A DNA stretch of 64,000 nt from Xanthomonas euvesicatoria pv. euvesicatoria. GTDB lineage: Bacteria; Pseudomonadota; Gammaproteobacteria; Xanthomonadales; Xanthomonadaceae. Below, piece by piece: positions 20,256 through 29,767 of the stretch. Positions within the stretch are counted from its first letter, which is position 1, and every line of letters starts with the position of its first letter. Position numbers and translations under genes: made by a program. Below the pieces are notes generated by a model. It was not told the DNA's origin, made no database searches, and saw nothing but the letters and a program-made list of their open reading frames with translations. The stretch lies in contig NZ_JAJIUJ010000037.1 in NCBI RefSeq assembly GCF_020880415.1, positions 1-64,000 on the forward strand, written 5' to 3'.

Positions 20256-20669
20256 AGCGTGCGGTTGCGGCCGTGTATTCGTCGAAGGAATAGAATATGC
20301 CGAAAATTTCATTTGCAGCACATATCTCCCCGCGCGAGGCTATCGGACGCCGCAGCAGGAGCCCCTACCTCCCGGGCGCGGTCAGAACAGACGTGACCTG
20401 CCCGTCCGCGGGCAGCAACACGCGGCCCAATATGCGGAGGTGGAGAACGATGACGGCATCATGCCCGCCGATTGCAGGCCGTAGGACGGCGCACGCGTGT
20501 CCAGGCGGCGCTCCCTCAAGGTCGGAATCCATCGCCTTCGTCGTTACACGCTCTCTTGCCATATTGCGCATCGGCCGCCATGCCACGACCCGCAGTCGCG
20601 CAGCCTCCCCCGACGTTGCCGGCCACCCGGTCGCCAACCGCCGCTTTCCGCTCTACCGCGAGTAACCGC
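20256..20669. other. divergent intergenic region between lysR and the dgo operon
   Basis: 414 bases without a convincing gene. The frame of the aldolase runs open back to 20472, but that stretch has no conserved protein character. The lysR-proximal part is AT-rich and holds the shared motif; the rest is GC-rich with no clear promoter that I can assign. Confidence 0.65.
20287..20313 (+). promoter_or_regulatory. putative operator, copy 3 (lysR-dgo divergent region)
   Basis: Read toward dgo, the site is GGAATAG, 8 bases, then GAAAATTTCATT, the third copy of the motif found before both TonB receptor genes. It begins 32 bases upstream of the lysR ATG and ends 356 bases before the aldolase ATG. 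Its orientation relative to dgo is the same as that of copies 1 and 2 relative to the receptors. Position fits autoregulation of lysR plus control of dgo, as is usual for LysR proteins; that is inference. Confidence 0.6.
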
Positions 20670-21302
20670 ATGACTTCAGACACCACCGCTAGCCCGTTCG
20701 TCCTGCCCCTGGTCGCCATCCTGCGCGGCATCACGCCGGAAGAGACGCTCGACCATGTCGGCGCACTGATCGACGCCGGCTTCGATGCGATCGAAATCCC
20801 GCTCAACTCGCCGCGCTGGGAGCAGAGCATCGCGCTGGCGCAACAGGCCTATGGCAAGCGCGCCTGGATCGGTGCCGGCACCGTGTTGCGCAACGACGAT
20901 GTCGACACCCTGGTCGAGATCGGCGCGCGCTTCATCGTCACCCCGAATACGCGTCCCAGCCTGATCCGTCACGCGGTGTCGCGCGGCCTGACCGTGGTGG
21001 CTGGTTTCGCCACCGCCAGCGAGGCGTTCGACGCCATCGACGCCGGCGCAACCATTCTCAAGCTGTTCCCGGCCGCGACCTATGGCGCCGCGCATGTGCG
21101 CGCGCTGCGCTCGGTGCTGCCCACGCACATCCCGGTCTACGTGGTGGGCGGCGTCAGCCCGCAGACCCTGGCCGGCTTCATCGCCCAGGGCGCCGCCGGC
21201 GCCGGCATCGGTGGCGAACTGTACAAGCCCGGCCAATCGCTCCAGACAACCCAGACGCATGCACGCGCCTTCGTGCAGGCCTACCAGGAACTGCAAGGAT
21301 GA
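20670..21302 (+). CDS. dgoA: 2-dehydro-3-deoxy-6-phosphogalactonate aldolase
   Basis: 210 residues, a class I KDPG/KDPGal aldolase. The Schiff-base lysine is Lys131 in ATILKLFPA, and Glu42 in AIEIPLNSP is the expected general acid/base. It splits KDPGal into pyruvate and glyceraldehyde 3-phosphate, the last step of the De Ley-Doudoroff galactose route. The start at 20670 ([10 protein letters not shown]) is chosen because the 66 upstream in-frame codons show no conserved sequence. It overlaps the next gene by 4 bases. KDPG aldolase of the Entner-Doudoroff route is possible in isolation, but the three following genes point to galactonate. Confidence 0.92.
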   Translation: MTSDTTASPFVLPLVAILRGITPEETLDHVGALIDAGFDAIEIPLNSPRWEQSIALAQQAYGKRAWIGAGTVLRNDDVDTLVEIGARFIVTPNTRPSLIRHAVSRGLTVVAGFATASEAFDAIDAGATILKLFPAATYGAAHVRALRSVLPTHIPVYVVGGVSPQTLAGFIAQGAAGAGIGGELYKPGQSLQTTQTHARAFVQAYQELQG

Positions 21303-22447
21303 AGATCACCCGCCTCACCACCTACCACGCTGCGCCGCGCTGGCTGTTCCTCAAGGTCGAGACCGACGAGGGCATCACCGGATGGGGAGAGCCGGTCATC
21401 GAAGGCCGCGCGCGTTCGGTGGAGGCCGCCGTGCACGAACTGGCCGGCTATGTCGTGGGCAAGGATCCGGCGCGCATCAACGACCTGTGGCAGACCCTCT
21501 ACCGCGCCGGCTTTTATCGTGGCGGCGCCATCCTGATGAGCGCCATCGCCGGTATCGACCAGGCGTTGTGGGACATCAAGGGCAAGACGCTGGGCGTGCC
21601 GGTGTACGAGTTGCTGGGCGGGCTGGTGCGCGACCGCATGAAGACCTACCGCTGGGTGGGCGGCGACCGCCCCGGCGCCATCATCCAGCAGATCACCGAC
21701 TATCGCGCGCTGGGCTTTGACACCTTCAAGTTCAACGGCACCGAAGAAATGAAGCTGATCGACAGCGCGCGCGCGGTCGATGCGGCGGTGGTCAAGGTGG
21801 CGGAAATTCGCGAGGCCTTCGGCAACAGCATCGACTTCGGCATCGACTTCCACGGCCGCGTCGGCGCGCCGATGGCCAAGGCCTTGCTGCGCGAGCTCGA
21901 ACCGTTCAAGCCACTGTTCGTCGAGGAACCGGTGCTGGCCGAACAGGCCGAGTATTACCCACGCCTGGCCGCCAGCACTTCCATTCCGCTTGCCGCCGGC
22001 GAGCGCATGTTCTCGCGCTTCGAATTCAAGAACGTGCTGTGCGCCGGCGGCATCGGCATGGTGCAACCGGACCTGTCGCATGCCGGCGGCATCACCGAAT
22101 GCGTCAAGATCGCCGCAATGGCCGAAGCCTACGATGTGGGCTTTGCCCCGCACTGCCCGCTCGGCCCGATCGCACTGGCCGCGTGCCTGCACGTGGACTT
22201 CGTTTCGCACAACGCCGTGCTGCAGGAACAGAGCATCGGCATCCACTACAACGAAGGCGCCGACCTGCTCGATTACGTCATCAACAAAGACGATTTTCAC
22301 TGCGTGGATGGCAGCATTGCGGCCCTGCCCAAACCCGGGCTCGGTGTGGAGATCGACGAAGAGATGCTCAAGCGCACAAACGAAAATCCGCCGGACTGGC
22401 GCAACCCGGTGTGGCGCCACAGTGATGGCAGCATCGCCGAATGGTAA
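21299..22447 (+). CDS. dgoD: D-galactonate dehydratase
   Basis: 382 residues, enolase superfamily (mandelate racemase subgroup). Metal ligands Asp183, Glu209 and Glu235 and the catalytic histidines His185 (GIDFHGRV) and His285 (APHCPLGP) occupy the same numbers as in the E. coli enzyme. It dehydrates galactonate to 2-keto-3-deoxygalactonate. The start codon overlaps the aldolase stop as ATGA, and its end overlaps the lactonase gene by 7 bases, so the operon is translationally coupled. Confidence 0.95.
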   Translation: MKITRLTTYHAAPRWLFLKVETDEGITGWGEPVIEGRARSVEAAVHELAGYVVGKDPARINDLWQTLYRAGFYRGGAILMSAIAGIDQALWDIKGKTLGVPVYELLGGLVRDRMKTYRWVGGDRPGAIIQQITDYRALGFDTFKFNGTEEMKLIDSARAVDAAVVKVAEIREAFGNSIDFGIDFHGRVGAPMAKALLRELEPFKPLFVEEPVLAEQAEYYPRLAASTSIPLAAGERMFSRFEFKNVLCAGGIGMVQPDLSHAGGITECVKIAAMAEAYDVGFAPHCPLGPIALAACLHVDFVSHNAVLQEQSIGIHYNEGADLLDYVINKDDFHCVDGSIAALPKPGLGVEIDEEMLKRTNENPPDWRNPVWRHSDGSIAEW

Positions 22448-23352
22448 GCACGCCCGAACACACCGCCGTGCTGGCGGTCGACAGTCGCTGCACGCATGGC
22501 GAAGGCGTGCTGTGGTGCGAGCAGCGCCAGGCGCTGTACTGGGTCGACATCAGCGAAAAACGCCTGTGGCGACACCACCCGGCCAGCGCGCAGTCGCGCT
22601 ACTGGACGCTGCCCGACCGCCCCGGCTGCATCGGCCTGATGCACGACGGCCGCGTGCTAGTCGCGCTGGCCAAGGCGATCGGCATTGTCGATCCGGACAC
22701 CGTCGAAGAAGACGCGCTGCCCTTCGAAAAACTGGCCGACGTGGAAGCGGACAACCCGCTCACGCGCAGCAACGATGGCCGCGTCGACCGGCATGGCAAC
22801 CTGGTGTTCGGCACCATGGACGAGCACGACAGCAAGGCCGCACGCGGTGCGTTCTACCAATTTTCGCTGAAGCACGGCTTGCGCGCCCTGCCGCTGCCGG
22901 GCGTTTCGATCCCCAATTCGATCTGCTTCGGCCTCGACGGCCGCACCATGTATTACTGCGATTCGGTGCGCCCGCAGATCCTGTGCTGCGATTACGACCC
23001 GCAGACGGCGCAAACCACCAACACGCGTGTGTTCACCACCCTCGATCGCGATGACGCCGAGCCGGACGGCTCGATCATCGACAGCGAAGGCCACCTGTGG
23101 AACGCGCAATGGCGTGCGTCGCGCGTAGTGCGTTATCGCCCCGACGGCAGCGTGGAGCGCATCGTGCAGCTGCCGATCAAGCATCCCACCTGCAGCGCCT
23201 TCGGCGGCGCGGCACTGGACCGCCTGCATGTGATCAGCTCGCGCCTGGACCATAGCGCCGACGAACTCGCGCGCATGCCCGAAGCCGGCAGCCTGTTTGT
23301 CTGCGACCTCGCCATCGCGGGCCTGCCCGAAAGCCGGGTGGCGAGCGCATGA
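22441..23352 (+). CDS. SMP-30/gluconolactonase-family lactonase, probable galactonolactonase
   Basis: 303 residues, a six-bladed SMP-30 propeller. The metal ligands expected for this fold are visible: Glu in HGEGVLW, Asn in [11 protein letters not shown] and SIPNSICF, and Asp in DAEPDG. In this operon the reasonable substrate is galactono-1,4-lactone, the product of a galactose dehydrogenase, which is hydrolysed to galactonate for DgoD. It overlaps the genes on both sides by a few bases. Family members also use gluconolactone or arabinonolactone, so the substrate is inferred. Confidence 0.88.
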   Translation: MVSTPEHTAVLAVDSRCTHGEGVLWCEQRQALYWVDISEKRLWRHHPASAQSRYWTLPDRPGCIGLMHDGRVLVALAKAIGIVDPDTVEEDALPFEKLADVEADNPLTRSNDGRVDRHGNLVFGTMDEHDSKAARGAFYQFSLKHGLRALPLPGVSIPNSICFGLDGRTMYYCDSVRPQILCCDYDPQTAQTTNTRVFTTLDRDDAEPDGSIIDSEGHLWNAQWRASRVVRYRPDGSVERIVQLPIKHPTCSAFGGAALDRLHVISSRLDHSADELARMPEAGSLFVCDLAIAGLPESRVASA

Positions 23353-24227
23353 TCGCCATCGATTGGGGCACCAGTAGCCTGCGTGGCTATCTGCTCGATG
23401 CCGACGGCAAGGTCGTTGCGCAGCGCCGCGGTAGCGACGGCATCCTGGCCTGCCAGGGCCGCTTCGACGCAGTGCTGGCTGGCCTGGTCGACGGCTGGGA
23501 CGGCCCACTGCTGCTCTCGGGCATGATCGGCAGCCGCAATGGCTGGGTCGAGCAACCTTACCTGCCCTGCCCGGCCGACACCGCCGCGCTCGCCCAGGCG
23601 ATGCGCTGCTACGACGCCCTGTTGCCCGGCCGCGCACTGTGGTTCGTGCCCGGCGTCAGCACCGGCGAACAGGCCGGCGTGCCCGATGTGATGCGTGGCG
23701 AAGAAACCCAACTGGTCGGGCTGATCGCCGCGCTCGGCGACGGCGCGCATGTCGCCTGCCTGCCCGGCACGCACAGCAAATGGGCGCAGATCGCCAACGG
23801 CCAGCTGACGGGTTTTGCCACCGTCATGACCGGCGAGTTGTACGCCGTGCTGCGTCAGCACAGCATCCTGGGCAAGCTGATGGACGACGATCATGCCGCG
23901 CTGGACGCTGACGCATTCCTCCAAGGTGTCGACCGCAGCAACGACCCCGGCGGCCTCAGCCACCACCTGTTCGGCACCCGCACGCTCGGCCTGTTCGAAC
24001 GCCTGTCCTCCGCGGCGCTGCCGTCCTACCTCTCGGGCGTGCTGATCGGCCACGAACTGCGCGCGCACCGCGGCGCTCACGCCATCGTGCATCTGGTCGG
24101 CAGCCCTGCTCTGGCGCAACGCTACGCATTGGCACTGCAGCACCTGGGCGTCGAAAGCCGACTGCATCCGGAAGATCTGGCTGCGGCAGGGTTGTTCGCG
24201 CTGGCCAGGCAGCGCGGACTGGCCTGA
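23349..24227 (+). CDS. dgoK: 2-dehydro-3-deoxygalactonokinase
   Basis: 292 residues of the DgoK family. The N-terminal phosphate loop IDWGTSSLRGYL and the GMIGSRNGW, LPGTHSKWAQI and TGELYAVLRQHSILG segments are characteristic. It phosphorylates 2-keto-3-deoxygalactonate to KDPGal, linking DgoD to DgoA. The start codon overlaps the lactonase stop as ATGA. It is the last gene of the operon; no transporter or galactose dehydrogenase follows. Confidence 0.94.
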   Translation: MIAIDWGTSSLRGYLLDADGKVVAQRRGSDGILACQGRFDAVLAGLVDGWDGPLLLSGMIGSRNGWVEQPYLPCPADTAALAQAMRCYDALLPGRALWFVPGVSTGEQAGVPDVMRGEETQLVGLIAALGDGAHVACLPGTHSKWAQIANGQLTGFATVMTGELYAVLRQHSILGKLMDDDHAALDADAFLQGVDRSNDPGGLSHHLFGTRTLGLFERLSSAALPSYLSGVLIGHELRAHRGAHAIVHLVGSPALAQRYALALQHLGVESRLHPEDLAAAGLFALARQRGLA

Positions 24228-24310
24228 CAGCCCGGCACGAAAAGCGCCAACAACTCCACACCCATCACGCGACTGCTTTAGAATTGGAAGGCTAAACGCC
24301 GGATTCCGCC

Positions 24311-24634
24311 ATGCCTTTTGTTGTCACCGAAAACTGCATCAAGTGCAAATACACCGACTGCGTCGAGGTTTGTCCGGTGGATTGCTTCCACGTCGGCCCG
24401 AACTTCCTGGTCATCGACCCGGACGAGTGCATCGACTGCACCCTGTGCGAGCCGGAATGCCCGGCAAACGCGATCTATCCCGAAGACGACGTGCCGGCGG
24501 GCCAGGAAGCCTTCGTGGCACTCAACGCCGAACTCGCCAAGGCCTGGCCGGTGCTGACCGTGCGCCAGGAGCCGGCGCCGGATGCCGCCGAATGGGATGG
24601 CAAGCCCAACAAGTTGCCGCTGCTGCAGCGCTGA
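24311..24634 (+). CDS. fdxA: 7Fe ferredoxin FdxA
   Basis: 107 residues with the seven-iron ferredoxin pattern: [17 protein letters not shown] at the start (Cys9, 12, 17, 21) and [12 protein letters not shown] (Cys40, 43, 46, 50), giving one [3Fe-4S] and one [4Fe-4S] cluster. A C-terminal extension of about 50 residues is usual for FdxA. It is a cytoplasmic electron carrier whose partner is not identifiable here. It is a single gene ending at a strong bidirectional terminator. Confidence 0.95.
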   Translation: MPFVVTENCIKCKYTDCVEVCPVDCFHVGPNFLVIDPDECIDCTLCEPECPANAIYPEDDVPAGQEAFVALNAELAKAWPVLTVRQEPAPDAAEWDGKPNKLPLLQR

Positions 24635-24701
24635 GCTGCACGACCGGGCGCGGCCCGGAGCCACACCGCTGCACGCACCCCGCAGTGCACTCGGCACTAA
24701 C

Positions 24702-24732
24702 GCAAAACGGGCGCCCAAGGCGCCCGTTTTGC
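24702..24732. terminator. strong bidirectional intrinsic terminator
   Basis: A perfect 14-bp stem, GCAAAACGGGCGCC, with the loop CAA and the matching arm. The AAAA/TTTT inside the stem gives a T run on both strands. It separates the convergent fdxA and bamC-like genes. Confidence 0.9.
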
Positions 24733-24754
24733 CATCCAGCAAACCGAACCGGCT

Positions 24755-25273
24755 TCAGCCGCCCAGTTTGCTCTTCAGCGAGGAGATCACCGCCACCGGC
24801 GCAGCCGCCGTGGCCGGCATGCCGCGCGGGTCCACGGCCGACACATAGCTGCCCGCATCGACCTTGACCACGCGCACCAGGAAGCTGGAACCTTCGTAGC
24901 TCACATCGTAGGAACCGAGCATCTGGGCCTTGCTGGCAATGGTCAGGCCCGGGATATCGGCCAACGCCGCGCCCACCTTGGCAAACACCTCGTCGCGCTC
25001 GCCCGGCACGGTAAAACCGCTGTTGGCGCTCGCCGACGGCGGCGTGTTGCTGTTCTGCTGCGTGGTGGAGGCCAGCGTCGGCACCTTCATCGCACCGGAG
25101 GTGTCGGGCAGGTTCAGGTCCGGCGGCACTTCCAGCGGACGAGCTTCCGGCGCCAGCGCATAGTCGCCGCGCGCGCCCTTATGGAACCAGCTGCAACCGC
25201 TCGTGGCGGCGACAGTGGCGGTCGCCAGCAACGCGAGCGACAGCACGCGGACGGGGGAAACGGAATGACGCAT
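24755..25273 (-). CDS. bamC: BamC-like outer-membrane lipoprotein, short form
   Basis: 172 residues. A lipoprotein signal ends at ATSGC (Cys27). The unstructured stretch after it, DYALAPEARPLEVPPDLNLP, matches the lasso segment of BamC that binds BamD. One helix-grip-like domain of about 80 residues follows. E. coli BamC has two such domains and about 340 residues, so this is a half-length form. Its place directly after dapA repeats the E. coli dapA-bamC order. The start at 25273 is the one that gives a proper signal peptide. The role in BAM assembly is inferred from family and synteny. Confidence 0.75.
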   Translation of the reverse strand: MRHSVSPVRVLSLALLATATVAATSGCSWFHKGARGDYALAPEARPLEVPPDLNLPDTSGAMKVPTLASTTQQNSNTPPSASANSGFTVPGERDEVFAKVGAALADIPGLTIASKAQMLGSYDVSYEGSSFLVRVVKVDAGSYVSAVDPRGMPATAAAPVAVISSLKSKLGG

Positions 25274-25289
25274 CGATAGATCTCCTGGG

Positions 25290-26198
25290 TCAGGCCGCGA
25301 GCATTTCGCGGCTGGAAAGCGCTTCCAACGCAATGGCGTCGGCGGCAAGGCGGTCGGCAGCAGGCTGGTGCGCCGCAGAAAGAGGCAGCAGCGGCAAGCG
25401 CAGGCCGTGGCCGATCCCGGCGCGCTGCAGCAGCGCCTTGACCGGGATGGGATTGGATTCGATTCCGCAGAAGCTGTGGTATTCGCTCAACCGCGCGTCC
25501 CAGGCGGTGGCAGCATCGCGCTGGCCGTCGCGGGCCAGATCGCACAGGCGCCGGTACGCCGCCGGCAAGGCGTTAGAAGCGACCGAGATCAGCCCGGCAG
25601 CGCCGGACAACATCGCGTGCGCCGCGCTGCCATCGTCGCCGCTGAGCACCACAAAACTGTCGCTGCGCAGCGCCACCAGTGCAGCGATGCGCTCGGGCTC
25701 GCTACGTGCTTCCTTGATGCCGACGATGTTCGGATGACCCACCAGCTCGGCCACCGTCTCCGGCAGCAGGTCGCAGCCGGTACGGCCCGGCACGTTGTAC
25801 AGCACCACCGGCAGGCCACCTTCGTTGGCCACCGCCAGAAAGTGGGCCTTCAACCCGGCTTGGGTCGGACGCACATACGGCGGCGTCACCACCAGCGCGT
25901 ACTGCGCGCCCAGCGCCGCAGCGCGACGTGTCTGCGCAATGGTCTTTGCCGTGCCGGACAAGCCGGTGCCGGCAAGCACCGGCACCCGGCCGGCGACCTG
26001 TGCCACAGCCGCGCGCAGCAGCGTGTCGTATTCGTCGTCGCTCAGTGCGGCCGCTTCACCGGTGGAGCCGGCAACCACGATTCCCTGCACGCCGCCGTGC
26101 AACTGCTGCTCCAGCAGCCGCCGCCAGGCATCCAGGTCGAGTGCGCCATCGGGACCGAAGGGGGTCGCCAGCGCGGTGATGATGCCGGAAAGGGACAA
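25290..26198 (-). CDS. dapA: 4-hydroxy-tetrahydrodipicolinate synthase
   Basis: 302 residues, a (beta/alpha)8 class I aldolase. The Schiff-base lysine sits in IVGIKEAR, the catalytic tyrosine in [11 protein letters not shown], and the STGE substrate loop in [12 protein letters not shown]. It condenses pyruvate with aspartate semialdehyde in lysine and diaminopimelate synthesis. The start appears to be a TTG at 26198 ([15 protein letters not shown]), because no ATG or GTG is placed correctly. It is divergent from the gcvR-like gene, as in E. coli. Confidence 0.93.
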   Translation of the reverse strand: MSLSGIITALATPFGPDGALDLDAWRRLLEQQLHGGVQGIVVAGSTGEAAALSDDEYDTLLRAAVAQVAGRVPVLAGTGLSGTAKTIAQTRRAAALGAQYALVVTPPYVRPTQAGLKAHFLAVANEGGLPVVLYNVPGRTGCDLLPETVAELVGHPNIVGIKEARSEPERIAALVALRSDSFVVLSGDDGSAAHAMLSGAAGLISVASNALPAAYRRLCDLARDGQRDAATAWDARLSEYHSFCGIESNPIPVKALLQRAGIGHGLRLPLLPLSAAHQPAADRLAADAIALEALSSREMLAA

Positions 26199-26342
26199 GA
26201 TTCTGCTGCTCTTACGTGACAGGAAAAGGCCCGCGCGCACGCGGGTTGCGACCGCCTGCATGTTACTTGCGGCGCGAAACCACGGGCAAGTATGCTGGTC
26301 ACCGCCAGGGCGCCTGCCCGGGCGGCCATTCAGCCTGATGCA

Positions 26343-26918
26343 ATGCCGGAAGCCCCTTTGACCGACTCTACACCCCGGCCTTCGCCGACCGAAAATCACC
26401 TCCTGATCAACGCCTACACGACGCATCCGGAGTCCCCCCTGTTGCCCGTCACTCGCCGCATCGCCGACAGCGGCTGCAATCTCGTGGACGCCCGTCTGGC
26501 CACGGTGGGGCGCGACGTCTCGGTCACCGCACTGGCAACCGGCTCCTGGGATTCGGTCGCCAAGCTCGAAGCCATGCTGACCCGGCTCGAACGCGAAGAA
26601 GGATTGAAACTGGTGTGGTATCGCACCGGCCCCAAGCAGACCCAGTCCAACCTGCTGCCTTACATCGTCGAAGTGATCGCCGCCGACAAGCCGGGCATCC
26701 TGTTCCAGCTGGCTGATTTCTTCGACCGCCAGGGCATCACCATCGAAAACCTGCAGAGCACGCGCTACCGCGCCATGCAGACCGGCGCGGAGATGTTTTC
26801 GGCGCAGGTGACGATCGGCGTGCCGGCCAACATGCACATCGCCGCATTGCGCGATGATTTCCTGGAATTCTGTGATCACCTCAATCTCGACGCGATCATG
26901 GACCCGATGAAGTTCTGA
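26343..26918 (+). CDS. gcvR: glycine cleavage repressor-like ACT protein
   Basis: 191 residues with two ACT domains (about 20-95 and 105-190; the second begins [20 protein letters not shown]). This is the layout of GcvR, which in E. coli holds back GcvA. The order dapA divergent from gcvR, followed by a bcp-type peroxiredoxin, is also that of E. coli. No DNA-binding domain is present, so it would act through a partner not seen here. The start at 26343 was preferred to the upstream ATG at 26292 on length. Confidence 0.8.
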   Translation: MPEAPLTDSTPRPSPTENHLLINAYTTHPESPLLPVTRRIADSGCNLVDARLATVGRDVSVTALATGSWDSVAKLEAMLTRLEREEGLKLVWYRTGPKQTQSNLLPYIVEVIAADKPGILFQLADFFDRQGITIENLQSTRYRAMQTGAEMFSAQVTIGVPANMHIAALRDDFLEFCDHLNLDAIMDPMKF

Positions 26919-26929
26919 GGCACCCATCA

Positions 26930-27280
26930 ATGGCCATCGCGATCTCTGCGCTAAAACAGATGTTCGACCACATCCGCTCCGAGACCGATTGGAATCTCGA
27001 CGGCCCGCTGCGCTGGGAATACTTCTTCGCCGATCCTGCGCAGGAGCCGCTGCAGAAGCTCGCCGAGCAACTGACCCAGGACGGCTATCGCGTCATCGAC
27101 ATTTTCCTCGGCGAACGCGACGAAGACGACGGCGATGACGAAGAGTCGTACTTCCTGCATGTGGACAAGAAAGAACATCACACCATCGAGTCGCTGAATC
27201 AGCGCAATGCGCAGTTCGACGCACTTGCCAAACGCTTCCATGTGGCTGCTTATGATGGGATGGACGTCGGCCCGGCCTGA
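26930..27280 (+). CDS. rraB: RraB-family protein (regulator of ribonuclease E)
   Basis: 116 residues, small and acidic. The pattern [20 protein letters not shown] followed by [15 protein letters not shown] is that of the RraB family, which binds RNase E and changes its transcript choice in E. coli. The acidic run DEDDGDDEE is typical. It begins 11 bases after the gcvR-like gene and is probably co-transcribed with it and with prxQ. Confidence 0.75.
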   Translation: MAIAISALKQMFDHIRSETDWNLDGPLRWEYFFADPAQEPLQKLAEQLTQDGYRVIDIFLGERDEDDGDDEESYFLHVDKKEHHTIESLNQRNAQFDALAKRFHVAAYDGMDVGPA

Positions 27281-27316
27281 CCGCGCCGTCGCCCCTCCAC
27301 TTTGGGCTGAGCAACG

Positions 27317-27799
27317 ATGACCGACGCTGTGCTGGAATTACCCGCCGCAACCTTCGACCTGCCGCTGGCGCTGTCCGGCGGCACCCACACCACCCTGCGC
27401 GACCATGCCGGCACATGGCTGGTGCTGTACTTCTACCCGAAGGACAGCACGCCCGGCTGCACCACCGAAGGCCTGGACTTCAATGCCTTGCTGCCGCAGT
27501 TCAAAAAAGCGGGCGCGATGGTGTTGGGCGTTTCGCGCGATTCGGTGAAGTCGCACGACAACTTCTGCGCCAAGCAAGGCTTCGCCTTCCCGTTGATCAG
27601 CGACAGCGATGAAGCGCTGTGCCGCGCCTTCGACGTGATCAAGGAAAAGAACATGTACGGCAAACAGGTGCTCGGCATCGAGCGCAGCACCTTCTTGCTG
27701 TCGCCCGAGGGGCATGTCGTGCAGGAATGGCGCAAGGTCAAGGTCGCCGGCCATGCCGAGGCCGTGCTGGCCGCAGTAAAGGCGCACGCCAAACAGTGA
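27317..27799 (+). CDS. bcp: thiol peroxidase PrxQ/BCP
   Basis: 160 residues, an atypical two-cysteine peroxiredoxin. The peroxidatic Cys48 is in KDSTPGCTTEG and the resolving Cys84 in DNFCAKQG, the same pair used by the studied Xanthomonas PrxQ. It reduces hydrogen peroxide and organic hydroperoxides with thioredoxin or glutaredoxin. It is the third gene of the gcvR-rraB-bcp set. Confidence 0.95.
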   Translation: MTDAVLELPAATFDLPLALSGGTHTTLRDHAGTWLVLYFYPKDSTPGCTTEGLDFNALLPQFKKAGAMVLGVSRDSVKSHDNFCAKQGFAFPLISDSDEALCRAFDVIKEKNMYGKQVLGIERSTFLLSPEGHVVQEWRKVKVAGHAEAVLAAVKAHAKQ

Positions 27800-27821
27800 C
27801 ACCCCTCGCTTCCCGCGTCCT

Positions 27822-27850
27822 CCATCACCCTGCAGCTGCAGGCGTGATGG
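27822..27850. repeat. hairpin between bcp and phoH
   Basis: An inverted repeat, CCATCAC-CCTGCAG then CTGCAGG-C-GTGATGG, with one bulged base and almost no loop. It has no T run, so it may be a Rho-type or processing site rather than an intrinsic terminator. Confidence 0.45.
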
Positions 27851-27881
27851 CTCGCCCCTGCTCCATCACTTGGAAGACCCA

Positions 27882-29279
27882 ATGACCCGAGGCAAGCGCA
27901 TCTACGTGCTGGACACAAACGTGCTGATGCACGATCCCACCGCGCTGTTCAAGTTCGAGGAACACGATGTGTTCCTGCCGATGCAGGTGATCGAGGAGCT
28001 CGACAACGCCAAGAAGGGCACCTCCGAAGTCAGCCGCAATGCACGCCAGGTCAGCCGTTTCCTGGACGAATTGCTGGAAAACACCAACGCCGAGCAGATC
28101 CAGGCCGGCATCCTGCTCAGCCATCCGCAGGGCATCCAGCTCAAGGGCCAGGCCGCGATCGGACGGCTGTTTTTCCAGATCAAGCCGATCGACCCGGGCC
28201 GCACCTTCGGCGAAATGCTGCCGGACAACAAGATCCTGGCCTCGGTGCTGGCGCTGCGCGAAGAAAATCCGGATGTGCCGGTCATCCTGGTGTCCAAGGA
28301 CATCAACCTGCGCATCAAGGCCTACATCAGCGGCCTGGTCGCCGAGGACTATCAAAACGACCGTGCGTTGGACGATTTCAGCCTGCTGTTCACCGGCGCC
28401 ATCGAGCTGCCGGAAGATTTTTGGCAGAAGCACAACGAAGATCTGCGCAGCTGGAACGAACGCGGCCGCACCCATTACGAAATCGTGCTGGCCGAGGACG
28501 AAGACTGGTATCCGAACCAGTACCTGTACCTGCCCGGCGAAGATGAAGTGGAGCTGCGCGTGGCCAAGGTTGGCGGCGGCAAGGCCACCTTGTGCCTGGT
28601 CGACGATTTCCGCAGCGGCCAGCATGCGGTCTGGGGCATCGTGGCACGCAACCGCGAGCAGAATTTCGCGCTCAATGCGCTGATGGACCCGGAGATCGAC
28701 TTCGTCACCCTGCTCGGCACCGCCGGCACCGGCAAGACCTTGCTCGCACTGGCTGCAGGCCTGGCGCAGACCATGGACCAGCAGCGCTACCGGGAAATCA
28801 TCATGACCCGTGCCACTGTCAGCGTGGGCGAAGACATCGGCTTCCTGCCGGGGACCGAAGAAGAAAAGATGACCCCGTGGATGGGCGCACTGACCGACAA
28901 TCTGGAAGTGCTCACGCACAATCAGGAAGGCGGCTCGTGGGGCCGTGCGGCCACCAACGACCTGCTCGCCAGTCGCATCAAGATCCGCTCGATGAACTTC
29001 ATGCGCGGTCGCACCTTCCTGTCGCGCTATCTGATCCTGGACGAGGCGCAAAACCTCACGCCCAAGCAGATGAAGACGCTGATCACCCGCGCCGGCCCCG
29101 GCACCAAGATCGTGTGCCTGGGCAACGTCGAACAGATCGACACCCCGTACCTCACCGAAACCACTTCGGGGCTGACCTACGCGGTGGATCGCTTCAAGGC
29201 ATGGCCGCATAGCGCGCACATCACGCTGCGTCGCGGCGAGCGCTCGCGTCTGGCCGACTTCGCTTCGGAGGTGTTGTGA
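27882..29279 (+). CDS. PhoH-family ATPase with N-terminal PIN domain
   Basis: 465 residues. A PIN nuclease domain comes first ([12 protein letters not shown], acidic residues typical of metal-dependent RNases), then a PhoH P-loop ATPase with Walker A GTAGTGKT and Walker B ILDEAQNL. This is the PhoH2/YlaK layout, linked in other bacteria to RNA unwinding and cleavage. The start at 27882 has GGAAG upstream; a TTG at 27870 is a weaker option. Its stop overlaps the next gene. Confidence 0.9.
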   Translation: MTRGKRIYVLDTNVLMHDPTALFKFEEHDVFLPMQVIEELDNAKKGTSEVSRNARQVSRFLDELLENTNAEQIQAGILLSHPQGIQLKGQAAIGRLFFQIKPIDPGRTFGEMLPDNKILASVLALREENPDVPVILVSKDINLRIKAYISGLVAEDYQNDRALDDFSLLFTGAIELPEDFWQKHNEDLRSWNERGRTHYEIVLAEDEDWYPNQYLYLPGEDEVELRVAKVGGGKATLCLVDDFRSGQHAVWGIVARNREQNFALNALMDPEIDFVTLLGTAGTGKTLLALAAGLAQTMDQQRYREIIMTRATVSVGEDIGFLPGTEEEKMTPWMGALTDNLEVLTHNQEGGSWGRAATNDLLASRIKIRSMNFMRGRTFLSRYLILDEAQNLTPKQMKTLITRAGPGTKIVCLGNVEQIDTPYLTETTSGLTYAVDRFKAWPHSAHITLRRGERSRLADFASEVL

Positions 29280-29761
29280 TGCGCACCTATTGCGGCGCGG
29301 TGGCGCTCGCCGTGATCGCGCTGGCCGGCTGCGCCAGCACGCAGGGGCCAGCCAGCGTGCCGACCAATCTCAAGAACGGCCAGTCCTGGATCATCACCCG
29401 GCAGAGCGTGGCCGAACAGGTGTTGCAGACCTGCTCGCGCGACAGCCCGGCACGGCATCCAGGCCAGATCAGCGGCTATTGGGCGCCGAGCCATCAGCAG
29501 ATCGAACAGCTCGAAGCGCGGCAGGATGCGTTGACACCCACCATTGCCGAGCCACGCGAGTTCGACCGTCAATACGTGGGTGTGGTGATCCAGGGCCAGC
29601 AGTTGATCTACGTCAACGCGTTCAAGCTTCCCAACGACCCGCCGGTGAAACCGGCGCGGGAAGCGATCCAGGTCTGCGACGGCGGCAGCATGTTCTGGGG
29701 TGCGCTGTACGACCCGCAAACCGGCGCGTTCTCGCAGATTGCGATCAACGGTAGCCCCTGA
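29279..29761 (+). CDS. lipoprotein of unknown function
   Basis: About 160 residues with a lipoprotein signal ([11 protein letters not shown], Cys18) and two further cysteines (TCSRDS and QVCDGG) that could form a disulfide in the periplasm. I do not recognise the domain. It starts on the last base of the phoH stop codon (a GTG three bases earlier is also in frame), so it is translationally coupled to phoH. Confidence 0.75.
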   Translation: MRTYCGAVALAVIALAGCASTQGPASVPTNLKNGQSWIITRQSVAEQVLQTCSRDSPARHPGQISGYWAPSHQQIEQLEARQDALTPTIAEPREFDRQYVGVVIQGQQLIYVNAFKLPNDPPVKPAREAIQVCDGGSMFWGALYDPQTGAFSQIAINGSP

Positions 29762-29767
29762 CCTAAG

